From positions 12,177,692 through 12,241,691 of the forward strand of contig CM119267.1 in NCBI GenBank assembly GCA_051294375.1: a stretch of 64,000 nt of DNA, written 5' to 3'. The translations under genes and the position numbers were made by a program. This stretch comes from Paraspadella gotoi. Its lineage: Eukaryota; Chaetognatha. Positions 49,222-62,103 of the stretch are shown one piece after another. The first letter of the stretch is position 1. Each line of letters opens with the position of its first letter. The notes below the pieces were generated by a model, which had not been told where the DNA came from, did not search any database, and saw nothing but the letters and a program-made list of their open reading frames with translations.

Positions 49222-52200
49222 GCTTAGGCTTAGGGAATCACAAAACCACAGAAAAGTTGCCTCACGGGATTGCATTAAGATTATCTGAAAGAAGATGTAG
49301 TCGAGAACAAAGACAAAAATAACAACGTTACAGTTTCCCCGAATAAAAAACTGTATCACTGGCCCCTGATTCTTAATAGAGGACGACAATCATGAAACAC
49401 GTCATCACCCCGAAGAGGAAATCGTCGAAGAGGAATGCGTCGACCAGAGAGAGAGAGAGAGAGAGAGATCTCCCGAATGGTTTTCGCTTTATCGCCACCA
49501 GAGGCTCCGCCTATTGCTGCCCGTCGACGACGCTAACGCAGCTGCGTTTCGGAAAAACGGAGATAAAAAAAAAAATTTAAGACTTTCTGTTTTTCTCTTT
49601 TTCGACAAATAACCGCTTTTGCGCAGCTTTTAACTGCTGAGAGCCAGAGTCTGAACTCACCAACGTCTTACCCACGTCACGCCCACTTAACCGACCCAAG
49701 AGAAACTTTGTCCCATCCCATCTCATCGTCAACCGACCTGGTAACGCCATCTCTTGGATTCTGTTTAATTACAATATCCCGGACTCGGCAAACTCGAAAT
49801 TCCATCCCAGGAATCCAATTCGCTGATTTACGGGACCAAAGGTTGCAATAAAGTCCTCTCCTCTCGTCTCTGCAGCTCATCGCTCTCCGCTTCTCGGCTC
49901 TCGAGCTCTCGGTCTCTCTCCTCTCTCCTCTCACTCTCTCTTCTCTACTCACTCTCTCTCGTCGTCTCTCTCTGCTTTCTCTCTCCGTCTCCTCTTCTGT
50001 GTCTTCGTCCTCGCTCCCGTCCATTTCTCCCCAAGTCCTAAAGGAAAAATTCCATAAATCTTCCCGGACAATTGCAAATGTTCCACGACGCGAGCCTTTT
50101 CTCTATTTTCGCTCGCCCGGCCTTCTCTCTCTCCTCATCATCTTCTCTCATCTCAATTCTGCTCTTCTGCTCTCTTCTCTACTCTCTCTCATCTCTTCCT
50201 CGCTCTATCTCTCCTGTTCTCTCCTCTTTTCATCCCTCTCTCCTCCTGCTCCGCCTCTTCCCATAGGCTCTCTCGTTCTGCTTTTTAAAATATACCCGTT
50301 TTCTTTGTGCTCCCTCAACCTCGCTGGCACGAAGGTGTTCTTTCTCTACCTCGCTTGTACACTTTCTCTTGCATAATTATGCTATTTTTAATCCTTTTTT
50401 TTTCTGCCATATACACGGGTCTTGAGCTGGTATTTTCAATTTCACTATTTACTTTTGTTGACTTTACTTTCGTACTTATTGAACGAATTCCTTCCAAATT
50501 CTTGTTCCTACTTTAAACCTACTTTCTGTACCAATGCTATTTCGGCAATCTTTTGTCTTTGCTGTTAACTACAGCAGAGTTACTCTTTCTCATTAATAAA
50601 AGCAGCAGCTGCTATTTCAATAATAATAAATTTAAGCAGGTCAGCCTCTCAACCCATCTCCGCATGCTCGTTCACCACTCTCTCTACACTACCCGCCTCT
50701 CTCTGCTCATTTTCTCCCATCTCTCTCGCCCCGCGAAAAGTATAAGCCTTACATTCAATGGGAATGGATAAGCAAACAAGTGGCGGCGACGACGACGACG
50801 ACTTCGACCGCGGCGTCGGCGGCGGCGGCGGCGGCGTCCGGAAGTAGCAGCGTCGGTGGCGTGAAAGCGAGTTAAAGAACACTCGAGAACGAACGAGGGG
50901 GAGAAGAAATAAGGACGGTAGCGGGCGGCGGCTGAAGCAATGATGGTTGCTTCCATGACGGGCGTATTAGTTGGTCCATGTGAATAGCTGGAAATGGACC
51001 GTTGCACGCTGTGGGTAAAAGTTCACACCAAGTACGATTTTTTCTTAATAGAATAGAATTTCGCACTGATTAAGACTTGCAAGTAAAATTTGCGTATTTT
51101 GTATAGCAAGCAATGTAGTTAAGATTTAATGTGAGTGTAGATAGACAAGAGAAATTTTTTAAATAAAAAGCAAGAGAAATGTGAGGAGAAATAAAAAACA
51201 AATACTTAGTAAAAAGGAAAAATGACACATAAAAACTTTTTAATCGAATATTTTTTTTTATAATTCAGAAAACCGAATATGATATAGTATTGTTTGCATT
51301 AGCTATTTTCATTCTAATGTTAATAAATTTTATTATTTCTCGCTTACTGAAGCGAAATATTGTTTTCATCTTCCTTGATTTCTCAAAATGGATACCTTTG
51401 TATGACATGGTGCCGTATTGTTGCGGATTTTTCTCTCATAGTTTTTACGCGCTATAGCAGGATTTTAATGCCAGTCCAATTATAATTCCATTTTAACTGA
51501 ATAAAGACGCGATTTTCAATTTGAAATTATTGATATTAGGAATGAACGCTATATAGACAAACATAAAGACCAAACACGTGGACAAGCGTCGGCACAACGC
51601 TTAAATCTAAAGAGAATTTAGTTATTAATTTCATAAAATAAGTTTCAATTATTCAACAAAAATTGTACACTCCATGGTTGCAATCAGTATCAAATCAGAA
51701 AAACATTAGGTTTAAGAAAAAGGTCATTTCATTCAACTTCAAAACTCAGGCAAATGGCAGTACAATTCCAGAAAGCTGAGCTCTCTGCGATCTCCGAAAA
51801 TGTATTCACTTTAAACATTTGGATGGCATTCTCACCCATTTTATATCGGTTTGTAATCTATAATCATAAAATAAAAGAAACCTGCTGAAGAGTTGCAGGT
51901 CAACACGAAAGAGGCAATCCATCTGATATTTTTTTAGAATTTTTTTATTACTAGATTAGAAAATTATGTAATAGAGAGACATTTTTAAATTTATATACTT
52001 GTATTCCTTGAAAACATGAAACGTTTTTAAACTTTAACCCTGAATTCTTTCTAACTGGAACGCGTTTAATCAAATGTCTCTCTATTACAATTTTTAACCA
52101 ACATGTTTTTAAGATTGTCTATCAAATCTTTTTAATTCAATATTAATTGCAGTCGTCTCGGACTGCAACTCTTCAAAATTCAGTGTAGATTCAATTCTAG

Positions 52201-53947
52201 CTCAATTTCTTTACCATACTATTAACTGAAAGATTTGTGTTCATGACTGGAAAATAAAGAGAAGTAACGAGATTAATTGTTTAACTTCTCCCTTCTAAAC
52301 TAACGCCATACCGTGTTTTAACTTCTTACCTATAATTTTTTTAACAACAGATTGAAAAACAAAATCTTTACAATGTGCTTACATTTTAACTTAACATTTT
52401 GTTTTATTACCGATTTACAAAAAAAATAATTTAAACACAAATGTTGACATATAAGATAAAAACTTTTTTTTCGGTGATTAGCTGGTGATTACCGATGTAA
52501 TTTCTCCGTTGTATTACGCTCTAGAATACATCATGTTACGTATTGTCTATGCTGAATGACCCTTTTCTCTTAGATAAGCTTTCAACTCTCTCTCTCTCTC
52601 TGCTCGTTCGTCTTCCGTCCTCCTTCTCTATTTCTCCTCGTTCTCTCTCTCGATCACTCGTCTGCTCGTTCCTCTCTCTCTCTCTGCGCTCATCAAAGGC
52701 GAATCCGATTGAGCGACGGAAATTCATCAAATGTCATTACATTTTCGATGCATTAATCGTTGAAGTGTGGATTGTATCTACTGTTTCAACAAAGTGTTGT
52801 AATCGAATAAAACATACAAGACCTGATATCGAACCGAACAATTTGGAGAAAAAGTATGATTGGCGAAGAGGAGATAAGATGAACATCAAAGTTATTGCAC
52901 TTACGGAGATTAAGACTCTCTTGATTAAAACAGGGAATTGCAAAAGATTGCAAATTATTGCAAATGATTGAAAATGATTGAAAATGACCGTAATTTCCAT
53001 GAAATCAAATTCCCTCATCTTAAGAATTCGTGACGGTTCTTTCCTCGATGCAATCAGCGAGAAGATGAACAAGAAAAAAGGGAAAAAAAATCGAAAAAAA
53101 AGAAACGAAAGCAAAAATAATAAAAGAACTAAAAGAAAAAATTGGTCAAAAATAAATCTATACCTAACAGTCTATTCAAATAAGATTGGAAGAATTATAA
53201 AAAGTACCTCAAAATTGTCTAAGGAGGCCTTATTTAAATATACTAGAGTATACCAAAGAGTATATAACAAAAATGTAATGACTCTATAATTCATTGATTA
53301 CAATAAAGGCGAACGAAAAAGGGGAAAAAACGCCATGCCACTGGTTTCCTTTCAAGGGCAGATTAAATCCGGATTTAATTCGAGCACCTGTTCTCACCTT
53401 TTGTAGGAAAAGGGGGGAAAGTAAATGGAATTGTGGGAAAGAGAGATGAAAAGGATAAAGTGGAAGGGAGAAGTTGAATTTGAAATATAAAAAAAAGTAT
53501 GAATGAAGGAATAAAAAGAATTTAAGGACGTTGAAAAGGAGATGAATGAATGTCGTTAAATAAATTATTAGTGGTTGTTCGATCGAAAAAGAGCAAACGT
53601 TTTAATGCCTGAAAAGAGGGAGCAGTCAACAAAAAACAATTTGAAAAAAGAAAGAAAAATAATGATAATCATAATAATCACAATAATGAATACTATTCAA
53701 TTTAAATAGGAAGGGAGAAGATTTAGTCAACTTGCATTATTTTGTCAACTTGCATTATTTTGTCAACTTGCATCATTTTTTCAACTCACATAATTTTTTC
53801 AACTCGCATCTTTTTTTCACGTCAAGTCAACTTGACTTGGGTTTTTTCCATGCAAACTCATTTCCACTCCTCGATTCTATCAAAACTTTATATCCTGATT
53901 CATCACACACTTTTCTACCCAAAAACAAAATTTAATCTCAATCTATC
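49222..53947. other. Intronic stretch without recognisable genes
   Basis: Contains pyrimidine-rich DNA at 49860-50270, a GACGAC/GGCGGC-rich patch at 50775-50850, and otherwise AT-rich sequence with short uninformative frames (for example 52540-53290). A CAACTTGCATTATTTTGT tandem is at about 53730-53800. Confidence 0.5.
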
Positions 53948-54225
53948 TGTAATCGGGCATTGCATAAGATCACCCCGCCTATAAGCATGACACCTTCAGT
54001 TGTGACCTGATGGCTCATTGAGTAAAGCCATCAGCTCATGACCACTACTTACCGGGTTCAATCTCAACCCGGTACCTACTCTGCGGGAAGCGAGAGGATG
54101 GCCCTAAGCCACCTTGGGGCTGTGGAAAACCCTCAAGCCTGGTTCCAAGCCCATGATCCGTTCCAGGGGGTTAAAGAATTTGGGGATAGTACTCTTCAGC
54201 CCCACTAGGCGCCCTATCCACATAT
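53948..54225 (+). mobile_element. tRNA-derived SINE family A, copy A1
   Basis: TAATCGGGCATTGCATAAGA to CGCCCTATCCACATATCC. The A box TGGCTCATTGAG is at 54011-54022 and the B box GGTTCAATCT at 54055-54064, spaced as in a tRNA. The B box lies in an ACCGGGTTCAATCTCAACCC stem, like a T arm. The 3' half (GCGGGAAGCGAGAGGATGGC onward) is non-tRNA and ends CTTCAGCCCC...TATCCACATAT, shared with A2. It sits next to sequence resembling element E. Confidence 0.8.
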
Positions 54226-54453
54226 CCATCTAATTAATGATTAAATTAAGAGTAATTATAGAGTTACAAACTCTTCATTCCATCGAAACTTTATATCCAG
54301 CTCAATCACACACTTGTCAAAGCCTTTTTTCTCTATCTCCCACGTTGAACCGTCTCTCGACGAAATCGCGCAAGAGGCGAATGAGGTGCACCCGTTAGTG
54401 TGGAGGTATGAAAATATTAAGCTGGTTTATAATATAAAAAAATAGTAATATTC

Positions 54454-54717
54454 TATGGCAACAGCCGGGTTTCCTGTGATGCCCATTGGGATGGGACATC
54501 TCACTGTTGGCTTTGGGGGCTTCCGACACTCAGTGACGCATCCAGTCAATGGCGTGGTTACCCTAGGACGGTCTCGCTTTGCCAACGCAGAGGGAAGGAC
54601 TGTCGTTAGGACTGTGGATGGAACACAACGCCTGGGATGGTTTGGTGTGGTCCCGCCCTGAGCCAATGGTATTGGCTGAACGATCGTGGATGTGAGGTGG
54701 TGTGAATATACCACCAC
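54454..54717 (-). mobile_element. Dispersed repeat family D, copy D2
   Basis: Inverse-oriented full copy of D: starts TATGGCAACAGCCGGGTTTC and ends GTGTGAATATACCACCAC. Closely matches D1 throughout. Confidence 0.8.
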
Positions 54718-55754
54718 AATACTATATTTTATATATTTAATTACTTTATTTAATTTAATTTGATTTAATTTAATTACTATATTAGGCCCCGAAAAAAGAT
54801 TAAAACGTATAATAGTTTCAAATTTCTACTACACTTTGGTGACAACAAGAACAACAACAACTTTAATTTTTGCCGTTGAAGACATTATGCTTCTGCCACA
54901 ACATTATAATTTTTGCTCACATTTTTATATCCTTTGTTTACCTTTTAATGACAAATGTCAAATCTGAAATTTAATATTTACTAATTTATTACGAATATAA
55001 TATATATATGAAATTGGTACAACCAATAAAAAATTATTCACCACGTATGGACGACACAAGTTTCAGATCAAGAATGATTTATTCTTCAACAAGGTTATAA
55101 ACAATAACAGTCAAAATGCTCAGATGCTAAGTCTATCACAATGGTATTTACAAAGGTCAACGAATTGACCACATATAAACTGGGGGAACCGAGCGGGGTC
55201 AGGTTGTTAAGGTCAAGTGGTTTGACCGAGGTTGCGTGTTCTATATGTTCGTCCACACTATCTAAATATGTACTTGATATCAAAGAACAAACGAAACAAG
55301 AAAGACAAGCGAGACGAGCAACTTGATCAATACATTTCCTGCATTGATATTTATACTGCTACAGATAAAATAATCCTTATATACCGTTATATATTCACGA
55401 TTACTTTGTTAGATCAAATTATTTACCGTTATATACCGTTACCGTTATAACCTATGTACTGTTATATAATCACCGTTACATTGTCAAAAAAATTTTTGTT
55501 TCCAAGAGCTCCATCCCAGTGTACCTTCTCGCATCAAGCGCTGCGGTCGGATGCGCCTTCGCTCGGGGAGGAAGCTGCAACACTGGGGGCGCCGACTCTC
55601 GTGGCGGCGCGCGTGTAGCCGCTTTATGATTTATCGCCGCTAATGGTGATGGCGGTTAATGGCGGTCGTATACGCGGATCGAACGAGGGAGTGAGCGCGC
55701 TTAGACCAGGTTAGAGCAGGTAGGGAAAGAGAGAGAGAGAGAGAAGAGAGAGGG

Positions 55755-55800
<46 letters not shown>

Positions 55801-56010
55801 CCGGGACCGCTGATTCCGTCCGGCGGCCACCTGGGTTCCCGAGATGGCTCGGCGAGAAATGAAAATGTGCCGGAAATACGCAGGGGCCAGGCAGGGGGAG
55901 GGAGGTTATATTGTGGTTTTTTAGCTTTCGCCCTGAATCGAGTGTCCGTTTAGGAACGCTTCTAGTTTTCTCTTAAGGTTTCTCCGGCTCGGTCTGTAGT
56001 AGCCCTCCCC

Positions 56011-56055
<45 letters not shown>

Positions 56056-56238
56056 TCTCCTCGCTCTTCTCTCAATAACACAAACTGTAAATATTTACCT
56101 AAACTATATAGAAAACAAAAAAGCATGTGGTATGTAAGTTTTAAAAACTGATTAAAACATTTTAGATCGTTGACGAAGTAAATTAAAAAAACCCAAAAAT
56201 CAGCAGTTTAAGTAGAATAATATTTTTCTCATTATTGT
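54718..56238. other. Intronic/intergenic stretch downstream of the cystatin-like gene
   Basis: AT-rich to 55490, then a GC-rich patch at 55500-55720 without a convincing exon, (GA)n at about 55728-55798, and (CT)n at about 56012-56050. Repeats of TATATACCGTTA occur at 55379-55465. Confidence 0.5.
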
Positions 56239-56484
56239 CTAGACGTTACACATGTACCCACACTCTGTACTAAAGACTAAAATATCTTTGAAGCAGACGA
56301 TTTTACTTAATATGTATTTATCTTCCCATCGAGAGTCCCAAGGAATTTTCGAGATGGTAACATCGCAGTAAAAACTGTTAACGGCCTCGTCCGGCTTTGG
56401 TGGGCATATCTCGACGTGGCCACGAACAGTAACGCACTCGTTCAGTCCGATGTCGTAAGTAATTTTTTGAGAGAATTTGTTTTC
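56239..56484 (-). CDS. Cystatin-like secreted protein, exon 3 (C-terminal)
   Basis: Acceptor TCTCTTTCCCAG, phase 0, 82 codons including a TAG stop. Reads E-N-K-F-S-Q-K-I-T-Y-D-I-G-L-N-E-C, then E-I-C-P-P-K-P-D-E-A-V-N-S-F-Y-C-D-V, I-S-K-I-P-W-D-S-R-W, and Y-I-L-S-K-I-V-C. The spacing of four Cys, the Pro-Trp hairpin and the closing L-S-K-x-x-C match the end of type 2 cystatins, which inhibit papain-like cysteine proteases outside the cell or in lysosomes. A 17-residue extension with two more Cys follows, unusual for the family. The family call rests on motif order read by eye. Confidence 0.72.
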   Translation of the reverse strand, partial: ENKFSQKITYDIGLNECVTVRGHVEICPPKPDEAVNSFYCDVTISKIPWDSRWEDKYILSKIVCFKDILVFSTECGYMCNV

Positions 56485-56715
56485 CTGGGAAAGAGAATGA
56501 ACAAGCTAAATAATGTGACTCTCTGGTTTGGCAAACTTTTTTTAATTTGATCAAACATTATGAATAAAACCTTAATTCGCTTCATAAATAAAAAAAATTC
56601 AATATTTATTTTAAATCTCTCAAAACTTTTGATCGTCGTCTTTAATAAATTATATTTTCAACAATATTAACGATCCATTCAATACCCACTCATGCCCCCA
56701 TTCATTAATCATTAC

Positions 56716-56846
56716 CCAGGTAGCATAATGAACGACTTTGTTGAGTTTCAATGCGGCGGCCGTTGATTTGATTTTCGGTGACTTGACGATTTTTCCCATC
56801 AATTCCTTCCCGGTTCTTTGGTAGAAATCGGGGGACAACTTCGCGT
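56716..56846 (-). CDS. Cystatin-like secreted protein, exon 2
   Basis: Acceptor TTATTTGTCCAG, entry phase 1, exit phase 0 at CTGG|GTAATG. Reads A-K-L-S-P-D-F-Y-Q-R-T-G-K-E-L-M-G-K-I-V then S-T-A-A-A-L-K-L-N-K-V-V-H-Y-A-T-W. It corresponds to the cystatin helix and first strand; the K-V-V-H-Y-A part aligns with the K-V-V-x-A that precedes the inhibitory Q-x-V-x-G loop. That loop itself is absent at the junction to exon 3. A second donor 30 bases on (GAGTGG|GTATTG) would add ten residues and also keep phase 0. Confidence 0.66.
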
Positions 56847-57177
56847 CTGGACAAATAAGTCACCATAGAATATTTTTAGTCTTTGCGGTTGCGGAACCTT
56901 TACGACAAGGTCTTTTTTTTTCGGAACGCAATAAGACTGGTTTCCCGTTGTGAAAGATGTTTTCACTGAAATGAAAACTGATTTAAAAATCCTTAGTGTG
57001 ATTGTGAATGCTCTCCCACTGATTATGGCATTGAAATACATGCTGAAATATCTGGCAAAAAATGTTCGGCTTCATGCATTTCTCTCTATAAAATAAAAAC
57101 ATGATACTGAAGAGGACATGTCTTGCCGGAGGGATGTGTAGTGACCAGTCGGTTTGGCCGAAGAATAGTCATGTAGA

Positions 57178-57224
<47 letters not shown>

Positions 57225-57404
57225 TTACCCTAAGGTCTGTTTTCCACCTATAAAACGTCAGGTTTTTGTACTGAATTCACTTTCTCATCCCGCTCAATAC
57301 GCGTCTCTTTAATACGAAATACTTTTTTAAAGTTGCTACATATTATCTAGAATAATGAATGAAAATCTCTACGTCTATATTTAACATAAAAATTAGCCAT
57401 TTAC

Positions 57405-57486
57405 CTCGGTCTATGTGCAAAGTCCATCCGTCCAATTGCGTCGCCAGCAATAAAACCACAAAGAGAAACGTTATCATCGTAGCCAT
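57405..57486 (-). CDS. Cystatin-like secreted protein, exon 1 (signal peptide)
   Basis: The ATG at 57484-57486 opens M-A-T-M-I-T-F-L-F-V-V-L-L-L-A-T-Q-L-D-G, a textbook signal peptide, then W-T-L-H-I-D-R, leaving in phase 1 at CCGAG|GTAAAT. Phase 1 fits exon 2 at 56846. It also fits another acceptor, CATTTCAG at about 56969, which would yield V-K-T-S-F-T-T-G-N-Q and a short alternative protein. The total with exons 2 and 3 is 152 residues, close to usual cystatin length. Lies antisense inside the large intron of the plus-strand gene. Confidence 0.7.
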
Positions 57487-58485
57487 GTTATGCTGTTGAT
57501 TTTTTTTGTTCGCGAGTCTTTTGATGTACTTGTTTGTTCTAGTATTACATGATATCATATTTAAAATAATCAAACCGAGGAAAAAGTTAGCTTTACATTG
57601 TTACATTGCTGTGATTGAAAAAAACAAGGGTTTGGAACGAAGCTTTGAACTAATTGATAAAAAATGTTATTTTATAATCAACAAATTAAAACCGAAAAAA
57701 AAAGTTATGACGGCGAACTATCATTAGGGCGTTTGCATTGTATCGCCCAAATTCAAAACAAGTTGACCGAGAAAAGAAGACATTAATTATCGAGTCGAGG
57801 TTTTCAATTTATGAGATCGACTTTTGAATCTTCACCTTGACGAAATTATTGAATTTAATATACACAAACCGTCCTACTTAACTTTTAAAGTAATTGTGTC
57901 TGACCTTGTAAAAATGTTTATTATTTTATATGCCCGCGAGGGTCGCGCGTTCGATGCGTCGGCCGTTGGATGCACTGACTTTATATTTAACATGGAACAA
58001 GGTTTTATAAATCTCAAAGAGATGTAAATGAAGAGTAAATAAGTTATTCTTGGAAAAGTAAACAAATGTCGAAACAGTGGCTGCGCCAATACATGTAAAT
58101 CGCTTTGAAGGGCTTAAACTGGCTGTTTTTGCGATACAAATAACATTTTACTTTAAAAATATTTTATAAATCAAAACAATAGTAATTTTTTTGCTTGCAT
58201 CACTTTTTAACTCGCCAGATAGGCCTAGGTCCTTCTTGGGAAATATTTTGGTTTACTTTTGCTTCTTAATAATGTCATTGTCATCGTCGTCATCATCCTC
58301 GTTGTTGTTACGTTTTTTATAATTAGAAATTGTTAAAGTGTGTACTTGTAAAAAAATAAAAATTTAGATATGGTTTCTCATCATCAAGATTTTCTAAAAC
58401 TGTATGTTTTATACTGATACAAGTAATTTTTGTTTAAAATCCCTTCAAATTATTGCTTACTGTCATAAGTAAATTAGCATATCAA

Positions 58486-58680
58486 TGAAGAGACAGTAAT
58501 TATTGATATGTGTCAATGACAGAACCGTTCAATATAAGCAGTCCCTGAGCTTCGGATCAGGCTGTAACACCGTGTTACAGGCGGGTTAAGCGGCCCGTCC
58601 CTCTTAACTGCCAGACGACCACCGGGCTAGAACCCCGGACCTTTGGGTTGGGAGGCGAATGACTTGCCTCCGGCACCAAT
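58486..58680 (-). mobile_element. tRNA-derived SINE family B, copy B2
   Basis: Nearly identical to 37145-37339, including the minus-strand B box GGGGTTCTAGCCC (58624-58636) and the GTTCAATATAAGCAG region. Both copies share about the same boundaries, supporting a discrete element. Confidence 0.72.
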
Positions 58681-59374
58681 TTCAGGGGGTAAGTACAATT
58701 ATGTGTCCTACAATAAATTCGTGACGAAAATCCTTGGATTCCGTAAAGACTACGGTTCCAGACAGTCGATCTTTTCCTCCGAAACGATTATGATCGAATA
58801 AGTCAAAGAAGTCTACGAGAAAGCGTCAAGAACGGTTAAAAGACTGGTCTGAAAAGGTCAACTAAATGGACCTGGGAAAAATGACCGGACGCGAGGTCAC
58901 AAAATCTTTCAGACCTTTTATTTACAGACTTTCGTAAACTACTTGTTACCTGCTTGGAATCATTCAGGTCATAAGAACTTACTAATAAGAACTTACAGGA
59001 CTTACGATTTCATAATTCTGATTTTTAGTTTGTACACTTTTCAATCTCTTCTAGAGTAACTCCACTAGTCTCGCAACGCATAAAATAAATCGGAATCGCG
59101 TGTCAAAAATGTCGATATGGACTCGTTGGGCTGACGGCGGCATTGGCAGCTGCCGAGACGAAGAAGAAAATCTAAAGACTAAGTGAGTATTTGAAGTGAA
59201 AGGGGCCAGGTGTAATTAAAAGGAAAGTGGATCAGTGAAACGATAAGAGGAGCGTTATAAGAGAGAGTTTTAAAATTGAAACAAAATAGTATGTAGTTTA
59301 AAAAAACTGCATGAAGAATTCGGGTTCGTTCTTGAACTCGAGCAGTTCTTTTCGACCTCGTCCATATCGGCGTT

Positions 59375-59405
<31 letters not shown>

Positions 59406-59539
59406 GCTCCGCCTTTAAGCCGCCTCTACGCATTGCATCGGAAGAGATTTTTGCTTCAGAAAAGTCGGCGGATTTTCACCGGATCACGGATTTTTTCCAG
59501 TGAAGACTCGATCTGCGAGATTGAAAAAAATGGCTACCG

Positions 59540-59700
59540 CTCTCCGCTCACCGCTCACCGCTCCCTGCTCTCCGCTCTCTGCTCACCGCTCACCGCTCAC
59601 CACTCTCCCCTCATCGCTCTCCGCCCACCGCTCTCCGCTCTCCGCTCACCGCTAACCGCTCCCCACTCACCGCTCACCGCTCACCGCTTTCCGTCCCGTC
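59540..59700 (+). repeat. CTCACCGCT / CTCTCCGCT minisatellite
   Basis: About 17 units of 7-10 bases built on CTCACCGCT and CTCTCCGCT. Confidence 0.88.
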
Positions 59701-59847
59701 CGCCCGGCGTCCTTTTCCGAGTCGCCCGCTCAGCAACGACGAGGAGTGGACCTGAATATATATCGCTTCGCTTCCTCCCTGGAAATGTGTATCATATATC
59801 ACGTTCATATATCAAAGCGTTTTCTGTGATAATTAATCGAATCAAGC

Positions 59848-59962
<115 letters not shown>

Positions 59963-60202
59963 GGATCGATGCGAGCAAAAGATATTGAAGGAAGGTGATA
60001 GATGTGTCGAGGGTAAGTTCGCGGATCGAGATGGCGAAGGGCATGCAGTGTAGGAGGAAAGGAACCATAAGTTTTAGGTCGCTTGGCCGCGAAACAGAAA
60101 CGTCTCACCTGGAACCCAACCCTTGTTTCTTTCGAGGGAGAAAAAAGATGACCCCGACCGCCGAAGGCGGGAAATGGGATGTTGGCCGTAAATGTTACTT
60201 TA

Positions 60203-60416
60203 TGGTGGTATATTCACACCGCCTCACGTCCACCATCTTTCACCACCATCCCCTCAGAGGGAAAATGCACCATCCCAAGCGTTGCGTTCCATCCACAGTT
60301 CTAACGTTTTCACGTTGACAAAGCGAGATCGTCCTTGGGTAACCGCGCCAATGACAGGAGGCGTCACTTAGAGTCATAAGCCCCCAAAGCCAACAGTGAG
60401 ATGCCCCATCCCAATT
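60203..60416 (+). mobile_element. Dispersed repeat family D, copy D3 (3'-truncated)
   Basis: TGGTGGTATATTCACACCGC to ATGCCCCATCCCAAT matches D1 up to about 40 bases before its end; more diverged than D1 and D2. Confidence 0.75.
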
Positions 60417-60625
60417 TTGTATATTTTTTATTCTTGTGATCCTGTGATCATCAGGAAATGCTTACGCTTAAAAAATTCACTGCCGCGCAACACCTTGTAC
60501 TTGCCGATTCTTGTTTTTTTCCTTTCTCTATATTCCCGCAATATTCCTCCCTGGCACGGTTCTCTCTATTTCTCCTCTTTCCCTTTTCCTTCTTCGTTGT
60601 TGTTGTTTCTTTCTCTCTTTGCCAG

Positions 60626-60675
60626 AGGAGATGCGATTCCAGAGTCGAGCGAATTCTTTTGGGTCGAAGGAAAAG
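60626..60675 (+). CDS. Plus-strand disordered-protein gene, 50-base exon (phase 2-1)
   Basis: Acceptor CTCTCTTTGCCAG, donor AAAAG|GTTAGT. In the frame set by the exon at 44314-44395 it reads G-D-A-I-P-E-S-S-E-F-F-W-V-E-G-K, leaving in phase 1, which matches the exon at 63039. The other two frames are open too, so the choice depends on phase continuity. Confidence 0.55.
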
Positions 60676-61834
60676 GTTAGTCTCGCGTAAAAACGTAAGG
60701 GGGACTATCTTGATGGGAGAAGCCGAGAGCCTACGGACTGGACCGGGGAAAGAAAGGGGAGCGATAGAAAAAAAATGTCTTTGGTTCTCATTTATAAACA
60801 AAGTTTTAAGTCATGTAAAGTTTTTGCGACCGGCGTTTGAATTCGATTGGCGATTTGATTTACAATGTTCCTCAGAATTTCAAAAATATGCGTAATGACG
60901 ATGTGGCGATGGTTAAAGAGAGACTGAGATTGCTTGGATCTGGGACATGGGAAGAAGAAATTTAAGCCCAAAAAAGGGAGGGAGGAGGAAAGAAAAAATG
61001 GAGACTGAGAATTAAGGAAAGAAGGAGAAGAAACCGAGGGCCTTCAGGGAGACAATAACCGGGGATGTGGAAAAAAGGGAATCCGTTGTTTTTGTATTCC
61101 TCGAGTTCGTCGGCGAATAAATCGCGCAAATTGATAGGAAAATATAAGGAAAAGAAAAAAAAAGGAAAAAAAGGCTAAAAAAAAAGGGAGCAGATTAAAA
61201 AACAAAAACTTCGGTAGAAAGCGAAAAAGAAGGGTGATAAAAAGAAAGAGTTCCGAGTTGATGAAAATAAAGAAAAAGAAAAAAAATCTAATCCGAATCT
61301 CAAAGAAAAAAAAGCGGAAGCGACTCGTGCTGCCCTCTTGGACGAACTCGCCGGCGGAGGAGATAACCGAAGGAAATCAAAAGACCATCGGGGTTTTAAT
61401 AGAAATAAAGGGGAAGAAGTGCGGGGGAAAGTGGGAGAAGGTGGACGGCAGATTGCGCTAACGAAAATATTGACGGAAGCGTCCAATAGATAAAGGGGAA
61501 TGTGGAAACAGAAATGGCGGGAAGAAAGACACGAAAAAAAAAGAAAGCCAAATGGAGCGTAACATTGCATGTCGGGTAAACACTAAACAGAACATGGCGT
61601 TAGTCGTCGAAAAGAAAAATCAGTGTCGGAATGTAAGGACGTAAGAGGGAAGAGGAATAACTAGTGAAGATCGTCGTCGTCGTCGTCGTCGTCGTCGTCT
61701 TCGTCGTCGTCTTTTCTATCCTCAACGACCGAAGAGCGGTAATTCCAAAGTTATTTCGTCATTTAAATGATTTTAATCGTTTTTTGTTCCCTAACGAGTT
61801 TTTTTTTGTTTGTTTTGCGGGGAACGACGCGGAA

Positions 61835-61900
61835 ACGGGGGACAAACGGGGGACAAACGGGGGACAAACGGGGGACAAACGGGGGACAAACGGGGGACAG
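61835..61900 (+). repeat. 11-bp G-rich tandem repeat, six copies
   Basis: Six units of ACGGGGGACAA, each with a G5 run. Regularly spaced G runs with six-base loops are a strong G-quadruplex candidate on the plus strand. Confidence 0.93.
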
Positions 61901-62103
61901 AGGGATAAATAGAGAAAAGAGGGAAAATAGGGTAAAGAGGAAAGAGGAAAGAAGAAACTTGGTCGTTGCCTCTAGGGCGGTGATTCCAGCGGCTTTGTTT
62001 ACAAAATGGAAAAGAATGTATGAACAAGAAAAAAACGTTTTAAAGGCTAGATCTGGAAGAAGTTAAAATATTCTCTGGTCCGTCACGAAAATTTAAAAAA
62101 AAG

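Noticed and set aside
49677-50024. 115-residue Glu/Arg-rich minus-strand frame upstream of the GPCR
   Set aside because: Compositional reading of a CT-rich stretch; no donor in the phase required by the 48259-48398 exon was convincing.
56801-56968. Alternative cystatin-gene exon reading V-K-T-S-F-T-T-G-N-Q-S-Y-C-V-P
   Set aside because: Good acceptor but it ends at a stop and lacks the cystatin features; the acceptor at 56847 gives a coherent product. It could still be a minor isoform.
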